A DNA stretch of 64,000 nucleotides, from positions 11,610,907 through 11,674,906 of the forward strand of contig JAJEKV010000044.1 in NCBI GenBank assembly GCA_021234155.1, written 5' to 3'. Each line of letters starts with the position of its first letter. The stretch's first letter is position 1. Made by a program: the position numbers and the translations under genes. Positions 45,451 to 56,990 of this stretch are shown here, piece after piece. The notes beneath the pieces were generated by a model that was not told the origin of the DNA, made no database searches, and saw only the letters and a program-made list of their open reading frames with translations. The DNA is from Isoetes taiwanensis. Lineage: Eukaryota; Streptophyta; Lycopodiopsida; Isoetales; Isoetaceae.

Positions 45451-48400
45451 AGGTGACAAGTACAAAATGGTAGAATAATGCCTCTTCAATGACCAATGAT
45501 TTTTCGTTCTCCAAGAGATTAGTAAGAACGTACATCAACTCGATAAAGAGCACATAGTAAGAGGGCACCATATTCAAATGGATATATCCATCCTGCCTCA
45601 CATAGTTTCATAGGCCTCTTCCATTTGTTAAGCCTGACGACCATGCCCGATGCAGAGCAAGGTACCCCATGCCGATGCTGTAAGGACAACACATCGGATC
45701 GTAATTCATGTTTGAACAAATGAATGAATTAAGGCTAGATAGTTAAAGTCTTATCTTCTTCAATCCTTAATGCTGCAACTCGACATAGCCATCTTCAATA
45801 AGGATCAATGATTTTTAGAGGCATGCTTGGCACATATTATATGCACATTACACTATTCCAATGAATCGTAAATGCAAGGGTATGAATATATTTTTTTAAG
45901 AATATTTTCTTAGTTCTCCAAGCTGATAGGAGAAGTTTTGTGTGGGTGCTTCCATATACTAGAGTGCAGTACCTTGTTCTATAAGTGCATTCCATCATGT
46001 TGATAAGGGCCCCTTCAAAGAACAATAATGATGTAAATGTTAAAACATGGGTCCAACCGCCGTCGGTGAATATAACCCTACCAGTGACATTAACATTTGA
46101 TGATGGTGCAGTACCTACAAGTAAAGAATCATGAAGCAAAGGCTGCATGCTTTGCTTGCTTTCCACAAACCAAATAATCAGTGCACTACTTCAATGAATA
46201 GCAAATGCAAAAATTAAAACTACATAACCGTTCTAGTGACATGTTCATACCAGATCAAAGTTCCATTCAGTGAACCCCACTTTTAAAGATGTATGGAGCT
46301 CGTAAATTTGCCCTAAAGAGTTTAAAAACTTGCTCCAAAATAAATCAATTCAAAGCTGCAAATGATGTGTTAGTCCAAGTTGTGCATCAAACATCAAATG
46401 TTTTGTGCATTGTATCTGCAAAATTAAAAAGCCACGATAAGTAAAAAATGTGTTGAATTTATTAGTACAAATTGTTTGTTTTCTGGTTTCTGTGTAGACC
46501 AAATATTCATTGAAGCCAGCAAGTCCAACTTCTTGCTCAAATCATCAGTGCCATGGGGCTAAAGTGCAAGGGTTGAGCTTATTCACCATAAAGAATGTCT
46601 CTTGCAATAGGACATAGCAAGTTTGAATTTATTTATGCAACCATCTATTATTAAGCCCTACGTGCAAAAAGCTTCATTCGGATCTTACTAAGCATACGGT
46701 TAATATTGCTTTGCAATAAACCCTCATCAAGATAGGACCTTCTGAAAGAATCTATTAATGCATGTGGAACAAAGAAAAACAATCAACCTCACCTATGTTT
46801 AAGGGTTAATATGATTGAAAATGCCGATAAAGCAGTTTATCGCTGGTTTTAGAATAGAATAGAATAGAATAGAATAGATTTTTTAGCGTCCACGGAGCAT
46901 GCCCTAGGTTGATCATTTTTACTGCAAGAAGACCCTTGGATAGTGAATACAATGTGCTCATTACTGAAAGAAAACAATTATTCCAGCATCCTAAGCAATT
47001 GCTAACTCCAGATAAGTTGATAAATTGCCTCCTCTTCCTGAGTTCATGCACCAAATTTATATAGGCAAAAAAATGCATTTGAGTTCCTACAAATCTATTT
47101 GCAAGATGCTTCAGCCAAAACCAACAATGGTGAGCAGTAGACCTTGAGAATGATTCTATTGCTAAAACGAATCTGCTTTCTTCACATGAATCTGCTCTCT
47201 TAATTTCTAATTGGTGCCTACAAATGAATGAAAAAAATAGAGATGCAGACTTCACAAACATGCATTGCAAACTGTATTGCAAACTTGCAGATTTCATAAC
47301 ATCCAAATCTTCTACCTTCCACGAATAGCTTAATCTGGAAAATAACCATGTAACTTCACTATTAGAATTAGTTTTATCAATAAAGCATTTTCCTTCCCGT
47401 TCAAACCTGGAATATGTAAAAGCTCAAACTAAGCCATGCTTGCTTAGTCATGGCAGTGTCTAAAATGTAACGGACCTAGGATTTTGAGGTATGTTGTGGA
47501 ATTTATATTACTAGGGGATGCAAGGGAATAATAAAATTAAAATACCATACATGCAGAGTATATATCGTATATGCAGAGATTATACGGACAAATATACTAG
47601 TGGTTAAAAATACATACAAATACAGTGAATATCTTGATGCATCTGATGGTGGAACATTTTGGAAGGCGATAGATTGCATTTACGGATTCTTCAAGGAAGC
47701 GAGGTTGTGAGCGATTACTGGGGCGTTGTTGGAGTTGCAGAAGAAGCAAACGGGATTTTTAGATGGGGATCAAGCCTTACACCTAGGGTTTTCTAGTGTT
47801 AGCAAAGCTGAACGTGCAACAAATTCTACCAAGGTGAATAAGTTACAATTTTTTCTTTGAAATCGCAATGGCTTAAAAGTAATGTTTAGGTTCTCTTCAC
47901 CAATCAAATTTGTTGAACATCTTCAATTATTCTTGGTGATTTATAGATATCACAACAAGTCCAATCAAAAGATGCCATGTACGCATCTTTTTGAGGATTG
48001 TGAAAAATTTAACAAGCTTGATGGGCTATAAATCCAAATCCGGACTCATCAATGTTATGAAATTGATCGAAAAGAGGCACACTTAGAAATTTGGGGTAAA
48101 GCCCTTCATTTTGCATGCCCTGTTTAGTTCTTCACAAAAGTCAAAGACATGCATCATGGAGTAAAGTTGCACTTACATGGGCGGTTGTTAGGCCTACATC
48201 GCCTTCCGGGATCAAGCGTCATTATATTACGTGAGTTTAAAGCGCATTTAAACGAAAATAGAATGGCAACGACTTAGATATTGCATGCATGCATGGACTC
48301 TCGAACTTCTTTAAGTAAACTTAGATGACTACATAAGTAAACTCAAATCTAGAACTTGACATAACACTTACATCATACAAAAAATACACGTTGTGCTCTC

Positions 48401-49380
48401 CAGCCAAACCTGCTTATGAGAGAACATGTAAGGGCCAACTATACAATTTTGCCCAGCGATATAGATGAGATGACAACATACATATATCAATATGTCCAGA
48501 TGAAATATTCTCTTAGAAAAAGGTTCCTGGATTGCCAAGCTCTATAGAATATTGTTACCTGCCCCAAAAAAAAAGCTATCACATTCTGTAACCTTGAATC
48601 TCTCAGTGAGTAGAATAGCATTGTGCTTATAGTTATCATCACCTAATATTTTACCAAACACATCAGATATAATTTCAAAAGGAAAAAATACATTCAAACT
48701 AGGCCTACCTCCCCTATATCTCTTAGAATGAAAGATTCTGCCAGATTAAGAATCCGAAAGATGTCGCGTCATGACATCAGAAAGTGGACCCAAGTGTGTG
48801 GCAATGCATGTGGTTTCCCCAAGAGTTTCAGAAATCATATTTATTAACCAAGGCAGTTTTAGATCGACTAACCAAGGCAGTTTTAGATCGACTACTTTCT
48901 GGCAATAGCAAGCCAAACTCTGAACGACCATACCTCAAACTTTAAGAGAATAACACTGGCAACTAAGGCTTGTACTTCTCCGTATGTTAACATTGCCCAA
49001 CAATCTTCCAATTGCTTTTGTTTAAAGCAAAAATAGCAGAGTATGCAATCAATATGCATAGCATAGTATGCAATCTATATGTATATCATAATTTTAGTAC
49101 TGGAAATGGTGAAAGGAAAAGGAAAATGAACATGTAGGATCATATCTCACAATGTCATATGCAGGGATGCGAGATACATCTCTTTACAGACATTGCAGAA
49201 GGAAAACCACAAATTAATCTACTCTTAGGACAAATCTACTCTGGAATAGGACGAATCTATCGTGAAGCATCTTGCCATACACTTTGAAGCAGCCCGATTA
49301 AAGACTATGAGCAAATGCGGGAGGGTGTAAGGGAGGATGACCGCAATCACGAGTAGTTATGGTAGCGATGTTGCAGGAAA
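45451..49380. other. Long non-coding or unrecognised stretch
   Basis: No protein family is recognised. Some - strand readings look exon-like, for example a CTTGTAG acceptor near 46115 followed by SSNVNVTGRVIFTDGGWTHV, and LPWLINMISETLGETTCIAT near 48800. They lack partners. An (agaat)n microsatellite lies at 46851-46877 and an exact 24-bp tandem duplication at 48846-48893. Confidence 0.35.
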
Positions 49381-51420
49381 GCCCTATTTTGTGCAACGAG
49401 TCTGTCTATATATATCCAAGACTATTTTATGAGCTAGATAATGTAAGCTGTGAATGAAAAGCATCAAATGAGAGAGCAAGGTAAGAATGTGAATTTTTAC
49501 CTGTGATAAAAATGGTCCAAGGTCATATGGTGGAAGAAGGGGCATTTTGCTCGGATCTTCAAATCTTCCCATGATTTTGTGCCGCCAAACAAGACAGAGA
49601 CTAGATTTTAAATCGCCCAATCAGAGTTTGTCCTGTTAAATCACAGAAACCCAGCCAGAGTTTGTTTTGAGAAAGCACAAATCCCACAGTTTCAACTCTC
49701 TACATACTTCACAATCCCCCTTTTGGATCCGTCGCTGGAGTTCGTGCAGTGGGAAGAAATGGAGATGGAGTGCTCCATCGGATCGTCCAACTATGGCGGA
49801 TCCATCAATATTGCAATTAGAAGGACCGGATAACGGAATCCAGAAATTCGCATTCTTCTGTTTGTCGATTCTGTGAACCAAATCCACCTGGAGAAAACCC
49901 GACGACAATTAACAGTAGCTTGGGCTCTTGTGTTGCTCCAATGGCATTTTCAGTTATCTCAGAGTGAGGAAGGAGCTCCAATGGAGTAACCCAGTTTCAG
50001 AAGAGGGTTAGTGGCATTTTTAGTTCTGTCGGAGTGAGGAAGGATCTTCAATTGAGCAACCCAACTGTAGAAGAGGGTTAAGCCATCTGAAGGCGGATCA
50101 TGGTTTATCTGTCGGAAGTGGAATACCCTGGCTTGAGAAGGGCTTTTGGCTATGGCCGAACATGCAAATAGCCAGGGATTGCTTGAAGAGCAAGAAGGCC
50201 ATCGTGAGAGATCTCCAAGATTGGACGGAATCGTGTTGACCATCTATCTGGGCTGCTCATGGATCCGCCACATCACCTTGAAATTTCAGGCGAAATTTTG
50301 AGATCGCCAGAATTACACCTTCCAAAAATAAATGAAATCAAGTTCCGATAAAAAACACAATTTTTCCTCATTAGAAGAAAGCATGACCCTCAGATGATAT
50401 TTACCCTGTTGAATATGGCCATAGCTCCACCTTCTTGATTCTCCATTGTATTAACATTGTTATTTAAGTAGATTGTCTTTCGTTTTAAAAAGCAATATTT
50501 CTCCTGCAACACCTCCTCAAATGTTCTACAACAGCACAAACTGAAGAAAAAGCATTCCTCATAGAGCCCATTCCGGCTTCCTTATCTCCATACTCTAGAA
50601 ATGACAACATGAATAGGAATGAAAGTTTGTGCCTAGGGTATAGCGAGCTTCATAATACAGCAACATGCAGATCTGGTGAAGCATCCACCAAAATGTGCGA
50701 CATGAAAATTCAAGAGAAAAAGACCTTTATGAACCCTTTTTAGCATAGCACAATCTCGGATTCGGCATAGCACATATGCTTCAGGGCACAGTTTTGCAAA
50801 AGATGTGATTGGGACTTCAATCTGCATTGAAGACGTTGATACAGAATTGGGTTTTGGTCTTGGAGTGTCCGGATTCAGCTTGGCAGGTCCGGTGGCTCTT
50901 TGTGATGCCGGATCCATAAATTTAGGCCATTATTTATGTTGGATTCGAGGTTTAAAATTGAGGGATGAGCTCAGAGCCTGGCTATGGCGGCAGATTGCTA
51001 GAATAGAGCTCTCCAGAATGCAGATGTCCTCAATCCCACGAAGGAAGTATTATCCCATGCAGACGTTTCTGGGTTATCCAATTTGAAATCTCTGCTTAAA
51101 ATTGGAGACATTGTCTCAAATGGATAGTAATCGGTAATATTCCCGGAACCGAAGGAACCCAAATGAAAAAATTAGACTAATTCAACCAAAGAAACATACT
51201 TTGTTCAAATTAAGATAGCAGGATTGAAACACGAATTGGTTGGAGTAAAACAAAATAAAACAAATACTCACGGAAGTTTGTTTATAGAAGAGCAAAATTC
51301 AATTCTGTTGGCTGTGCACAGAATTGAATTGCTGAATCTTTGTAGAGCAATATATATTGAAGGAACATGGATCTAGCCAAGGGCGGGGGCAGAAGAGGAG
51401 GATGAGGAGCCTTCCCAGAT
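49381..51420. other. Unrecognised region with exon-like readings
   Basis: On the - strand, CLVWRHKIMGRFEDPSKMPL continues to SQ just before a GTAAAA donor (near 49502) and could be an exon of an unknown gene. Two imperfect units of about 70 bp (near 49935-50083) share ggaaggagctccaatggagtaa-like text. The + strand stretch 50805-51086 is open but matches nothing I know. Confidence 0.3.
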
Positions 51421-51540
51421 GAGATCCCAGCTTATTGCCAATGAAGAAATTCAACGATTGCTTGCAGAGGAAGATCACACGAGATCCCAGCTTATTGCCA
51501 ATGAAGAAATTCAACGATTGCTTTCAGAGGAAGATCACAC
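51421..51540 (+). repeat. Exact 60-bp tandem duplication
   Basis: 51421-51480 and 51481-51540 differ at one base. On the + strand each unit encodes in frame RSQLIANEEIQRLLAEEDHT. The unit is a multiple of three and stays open, but a stop lies 17 codons upstream and another 10 codons downstream, so coding status is unclear. Confidence 0.9.
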
Positions 51541-52101
51541 GTGTGGAAGTAAAGAATTTTCCTTTGTTTGAATTTAGGAAAATCGAAAAATAATGTACGT
51601 GTCAAGCTGTGAACTTTTCTCAGCCCAGAAATATTAGACATCCATTTTTTAAAACAAAATAGACTAGATAGTGATAGTGATAAGGGCATTTTGAAAACTT
51701 CAAAAATACAAAGGGCTTTTTGAGAATTAAGTCAACAATTAAAGTTACTTTGGTATGTTTCCTATAATAATCTTATTTTTTTTGGTTGATTTTAAATTGA
51801 TTTGATTGACCTTGGAATTGCAACTTTGTATTTATCCTACAGGTGTTGGCTTTGCCCAAAATAAAACCTTTTCGACATTGCACATCTTGCTTAGAAATAC
51901 TTCTTAGATACAGATTTTCTTGTTCCTAATGTTAGAATTGCAAAAGATATTGGTCACAAATTCCATAGTATCTCCATAACGAATGCCGATTCTTAAAATG
52001 ACCTTTCCTTCTTCCAGTTTTTTCTTTCAAAATGTTAAAACGGAAACGAATTTATAATGAATTACAAAAAACAATGTTAAAGAATATCAAAGCAATCTAA
52101 A
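51541..52101. other. RNase T2 3' flank with a kinase 3'UTR-like repeat
   Basis: 51541-51672 resembles 53500-53633 (cgtgtcaagctgtg, cagaaatatta and catccattttt blocks). The latter lies at and after the stop of the kinase gene. The rest is AT-rich with no gene. Confidence 0.5.
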
Positions 52102-53282
52102 TTATAAGGAAACGGATTCATGGGCAGCATGATCTAGAAACGCAGGGAACTCCACATTTCCGGTGCAATGTCCATGAGGAAGAACTGGACAGTCTATAAG
52201 TGTAGAGGCATCTTTGTCAACACAGATGTAGATCTCATAAAGCTGAGGAGTTCTTTCTTCATCTTTGTTACATTGAATACCAACAAAATGCCCCACAGCC
52301 TCCTCTAAAACCTCAACAATCCTGTGCACACTATAATGCCTACCATCTGGCCTGATACCTGCATTCTCAAGTGGCCCTAAAAGATCAAGCTTTTCGCGCA
52401 GCCTAAGTGTGGCCTCAAAGTATGAATGTTGGTCTAGAAGGTTCCCAGCACAAGTTCCATGCTTATCCCATTCATGAGTCCAAAATTCTTGGCCATCATT
52501 ACTAGGGCAATCAAAAGAACTCCAATATCTAGCTAACTCTGGCTTTAGATCCTCTATCTGCATCATAAACAGAATTTCAAATTACTAATTTCCTGCTGTA
52601 AAAACAAAGATTCCCTCAAAAACAAAGACAGTATTTTTATGAAAGTAGAGAGTATTAGAAACAAAAACATTTAGGCAAACAGCTCGTTTCAGAAATAAAC
52701 AGAGATATTGTTCATACCTTCATATTGATGTTTGAAATACTTATCTGCTCTAATTACAAATGTCTTGAGTGGTGGTGGGAGACAATGAAGGCAGCTCCAA
52801 AACAGAAAATTTTGATGTGAAACAGGGGATTATATAAAGGCCAAAGGCATAGCTTAACTTAAGTGCTAGTTGAATATAGAATCTGAAAGAGGGGCAGAGG
52901 ATTTTAACGGAAAAAACATGTACCAGATCAAAAAATATTATACCTTAGAGTCGTCAAATAGGTCAGAAGGATCGCAGTTTTGGGGCCACGTTCCATCGTT
53001 GTTATTAGGCCATAGCCCATGAATGGAAAAATCTGAAATGGGTTTTCCGGTGGATGGATAGCAGCAGACGCTCCTCGTGTCGCAGTAAGATCCCGCCCAC
53101 TAACAAAAGATTCTAGTCAATCAGAAAAAATAAAAGGCAACAAGAACAAACACTCATATCCGAGGCACCTGAAGAACGAGGTAGAAAAAATCGAATCCCT
53201 GAGATAGGCCCACGGCCTGCGCGACTAGACACAGGAATAACCATCTCCAAGCTACCTTTTCTAGCGCAAATTTCTTGCCCAT
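52102..53282 (-). CDS. S-like ribonuclease, RNase T2 family
   Basis: Three exons: 53282-53169, 53099-52944 and 52557-52102, GT-AG introns, both in phase 0, giving 241 residues, the normal family size. The start MGKKFALEKVAWRWLFLCLV begins a signal peptide for secretion or the vacuole. The two catalytic segments are intact: FSIHGLWPN in exon 2 (first catalytic His) and HEWDKHGTC in exon 3 (second His with the Glu). GFDFFYLVLQWAGSYC at the N-terminus and many paired Cys are typical. The enzyme cleaves RNA through a 2',3'-cyclic phosphate. It is used in phosphate recycling, senescence and defence. It reads without defects, so it is likely functional. Confidence 0.94.
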
Positions 53283-53620
53283 TTTTTGCGCGACAAAATA
53301 AACCGAATGCTCCAGCTTTTATCAAAAGTAGCCACAATCGGCGCCTTGCTGCAGCGGCAATCCTCTTTTGAGCGCGCAAACTGGCCATCCCGTCCATAAG
53401 CTATAATGCCTTCGTTTTGTAAGCGTTGCAACTGCGGCACTGAACATCTTGTGAGAAAATACAAGTGAGATCCAGCTTGAGATTCAAGGATAGGAAGATA
53501 AAATAAAGAATTTTCCTCTTCTGAATTAGAAAAACCGAAAATAATATACGTGTCAAGCTGTGGGCTCTTCTCAGCCCAAAAATATTAAACATCCATTTTT
53601 CAAGAACAAAATAGACTGCT
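53283..53620. other. RNase T2 promoter / kinase 3'UTR
   Basis: This spacer of about 340 bp between two genes on the same strand must hold the RNase T2 promoter and the kinase 3' end. The block near 53500-53620 is the repeat shared with 51541-51672. Confidence 0.4.
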
Positions 53621-55112
53621 TTACATAAGTAGTGAATAGCCCAAGCTATGGTCACCAGCCAAGCTTTTAGACAACACAACCTCCATTTTCTTCTTCACAT
53701 CAGCCATGTTTGGTCTTTCTATTCTGGCTTCACTCACACACCACAGTGCTAGCTCCCCCATTTCATCAAATTCCTTCTCTAAAACCGATTCAGCCAGCAC
53801 TGGATCCAACAATTCTCTTCTCATCATTTCCTTATTTCCGAAGAATTTATTTGCCCACTCTCCCAGTAGCTCAAAATCTGAGCCATTCTCCCGAATCACA
53901 GCTTTTTTCCCTGAGATTAGCTCGAGGAGTAGTATCCCAAAACTGTACACATCGCTCTTGGGTGAGAGAGTAAAATTTGTGCTATATTCAGGATCAATAT
54001 AGCCTGTTGAGCCCATGATATTATTTGTCATGGTGGTTTCAAACTCTGTATCATTTATATGTCCCATTTTTGACAGACCAAAATCAGCAATTTTGACAAT
54101 AAAATCAGTGCCGAAAAGGATATTTTCCGGCTTCACATCCAGGTGAATAATTGGAGGGTTGGCTCCGTGGTGCAAGTAATCCAATGCTAAAGCAGTTTGG
54201 TAGGCAATCCGCATGCGAAGGCTCCAATTTGTGAGGGTCTTCTTGTAATGGAGTTGTCTTCTCAGGTTTCCGTGTTCCATATACTCAAACAACAGTATAT
54301 GTTCGCCTGCTCAAGCAATGAAATTTAGAATAAAAAAACTTTCCAATTCTAATATATGTAACTAGCTGGCGGTATGGAAATCACTTGCCTTGTTGGTCGG
54401 AATAGCCAAAGAACTCCACAATATGGCGATGGCGGACCCTTTCAAGGAGCCGGACTTCATCATAGAAGATCGAATGTGGCATTTTCTGATCATGGCGTTC
54501 TTTTTTAACTGCAACTTGAAACCCATCTCGCATACTCCCGCGATATACAATACTGAAACCCCCTTTTCCGATAATGTTATCCCCGGAGAAGTTATCAGTC
54601 ATTTTTCTCACTTCTGCCAAAGAATACTTCCGCAAGCTGCCCCTGTCATCTCTGGCTTCCACAGCTCGTTTATGCGCTTTATACCCTGCAAATCCAATCA
54701 TAAAACAAGCCGCAAGCACTACTACCACTGCTATGCAGCTCGGAACAACAATATGAATGATTGTTACATGTTTATGCTTGGAATTGGATTTGGAAGAGCA
54801 TTCTGAAGCTCCCGTTTTTGGATTATCGCCACATACGCCTTTGTTGCAGGTTAAAGTTCCGTCGCAATACCCGTATACTCCAGTGCAATTGTAGCCGCAT
54901 CCATGGTGCGGCGTGTCTCCTGCTTGCCCTTTGCTTGTGCTGCCCGAACTGCGTATTGGCATTGAGGCATTCAGATTATCATTGCATATTCCCTGACTGC
55001 TGCAAATTAAACCTTTTATGCATTTGCTACTAGTTGTGCACGATGAATTGCATCCTCCACCTGTGTTAGAGACTAGAATAGGGATCAACAACCCCAAAAT
55101 CCTCGATGCCAT
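53621..55112 (-). CDS. Receptor-like kinase with Cys-rich ectodomain, non-RD
   Basis: Exons 55112-54389 and 54306-53621 give 469 residues. The 82 bp intron has a GC donor (AG, then GCAAGT) and an AG acceptor; this reading restores the frame as DQQGEHILLFEYM. Signal peptide at 1 to about 17 (MASRILGLLIPILVS). The ectodomain has two five-Cys repeats, of spacing C-x3-C-x5-C-x5-C-x5-C and C-x3-C-x6-C-x5-C-x4-C. One membrane segment follows (IVVPSCIAVVVVLAACFMIG). The kinase has GKGGFS, AVKKE, HLDVKPENILF (Arg before Asp replaced, so non-RD), DFGLSK and SDVYSFGILLLELISG. Probably a plasma-membrane Ser/Thr kinase signalling outside cues; the ligand is unknown. Confidence 0.9.
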
Positions 55113-56172
55113 ATTGCATACAAATAAAATTTTACCTATAGCACATTTGTTAAACTTTCCAAATCATGTATAGCAACTTCAAGAAAGAGCTATGAAACAA
55201 CACGAAGAAGTTATACGCGGGATCTCCAAGACTAGTAGAAGATTTTATTTTTAAAATAAAAAAAAGGACTAGTGGGTTGACTTACTTGAAGTCCTGAACA
55301 AGAGGACAAATAGTATGCATGACAAACTTTTAGACTTTTGGAAATTGGAAGCCACCTTCCACCTTTCTTCAATCATTAAGAATAGAAATCCCCAACCCAG
55401 GCTAGAAGACAAACGACTTTTGCAAGAGGACAAATCGCCACATGCAAGATAAAGTATGACACAATTTATTAAAGTCTTTTTCTTCTTAAATAGGTACTAC
55501 CTAATTAGAAAGAAAATGCAAAGACAACATACAGTATGAGAAAACACCAAGACCTTAGTGGTTACGCCATCCATTGATTTATTAGTAAAATCATTGTTGA
55601 AAAATGCTTGTTATTAGAATTATGATAAAGATATTGTGACTCTAAAAAGAATATGCCTAGAGCAACTTAAAAGACTAAGAAAAGCTATTCATCCCTTTGC
55701 ACATGCTTTCCCTAGCTAGTCTCCAAGATTGACATAAGTATCCAAAACTTGTAATGTGTCTAGTGGAAGCCAAAAGTTAGTGAAAACAATCCAAAAACGT
55801 TGTAGAATGGTTTTTATCATCCTACAATGTTTAATCTAGCCTTAAGTCCATCACTAGAGAGTCAACGTATATAAAGGCTCAAACCAACCCACTTCATCCA
55901 TCTCACTTCCATTTTTTTACGTAAACCCACGCAATGTGATTGATATTGACATTGGTGCTTCTTCTCGTTACTTGGAGAGTGGAAGGAAAACTTTCAATGC
56001 ACATATAAGGTTTTCATCGAATATAATGGATAACCAAACGCATAAAATGGAGGGCAATCTGTTGTTGCAGATGCTTTGCCAATGTTTATTGAACTAATAT
56101 TTTAGTTGTGGTTGTTTATGACATACGACTTTTTTTGAATTTTATTCAAAAATGAAAAAGAAAAAAAAAAAA
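55113..56172. other. Kinase upstream region, no gene
   Basis: It holds the promoter of the kinase at 55112 and below. A TATATAAA on the + strand at 55868-55875 has no convincing gene behind it. The text near 56055-56090 (frame reading SVVADALPMFIE) faintly recalls a gypsy RNase H end. A-run at 56159-56172. Confidence 0.3.
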
Positions 56173-56529
56173 TGTTAGAGCCTGGACTCTAACCTTGCAA
56201 GAAGGATGAAAAACCCAACAATCCAAGCTCAATCTATCAGATCAAAGCAATGCACAACACAAAGAATCATCATCTCCATAGCTAGATCAAGCAAAATCCT
56301 CTCTCAATACACCGTCCCTCTGTTCTTCTCTCTCTCTCTGCTCAGATAATACAATGGTGATCATGGATACGTGCCAATATCCTGCACGCGCGCATGCGTG
56401 TATATCACTCTATATACGGTATATGATGAGTGTGGTGAGTGGTGACGAGTGTGGTGAGTGGTGCGTGGTGACGAATGTGGTGAGTGGTGATGAGTGTGGT
56501 GAGTGTGGTGAGTGGTGATCACCCCAACA
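56173..56529 (-). repeat. 3' LTR of a non-autonomous LTR element
   Basis: The 357 bp match 59977-60348. On the - strand it begins TGTTGGGGTGATCACC and ends CTAACA, so TG and CA ends are present. Inside is a GTGGTGAGT-type minisatellite (56425-56518). Confidence 0.88.
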
Positions 56530-56990
56530 GTGGCGACCACAGTGGGAAAATGTGCCACTCCGTGGCGGAGAACCCACAACAAAACAAACTCATATGGTCC
56601 TTGGGACATGTCCCCAAATGACACATTTACATCCTCCTCAAATCCAAAATACAAACAAACTGGTCCAAAATGACAGTGATGAAACAGAGCCTTTGTAACT
56701 GTGGCAAACTTTGAAAGCTGATATCTTGAGTTCCAGATCTCCGTTTGACCTGCACCATAGCTCGTTGGATTCGTATCGCCGAAACGCATCTTTTGATGTA
56801 GGATAGATCATGTATTATGGAACTGTCACCACCTGTTTTTATAGAAAAACGACCTGCTGTAACCCAAAAGTTCTCCACAAATTCTCTGTAATTGGAGCTA
56901 TATCAAATCTGAATCCCTTAGAATAGCACTTGTCTCGGCCTAAGGTCTTCTCCATTTCTGGGATTAACAATAATTCCCCTTCTGGAATTA
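56530..56990. other. 3' non-coding part of the LTR element
   Basis: This lies between the polyprotein stop and the 3' LTR. Instead of a purine tract, the base before the LTR follows GTGGTCGCCAC. Open - strand readings here look incidental. Confidence 0.35.

Noticed and set aside
46806-47306. 166-codon - strand open reading
   Set aside because: No family resemblance, composition like random AT-rich text, and its end is made by the (agaat)n microsatellite.
55868-55990. TATA box with a following ATG on the + strand
   Set aside because: No exon or coding frame of useful length follows.
56055-56100. Possible gypsy RNase H end (VVADAL-like)
   Set aside because: Only about ten residues fit and stops surround them; too short to call.
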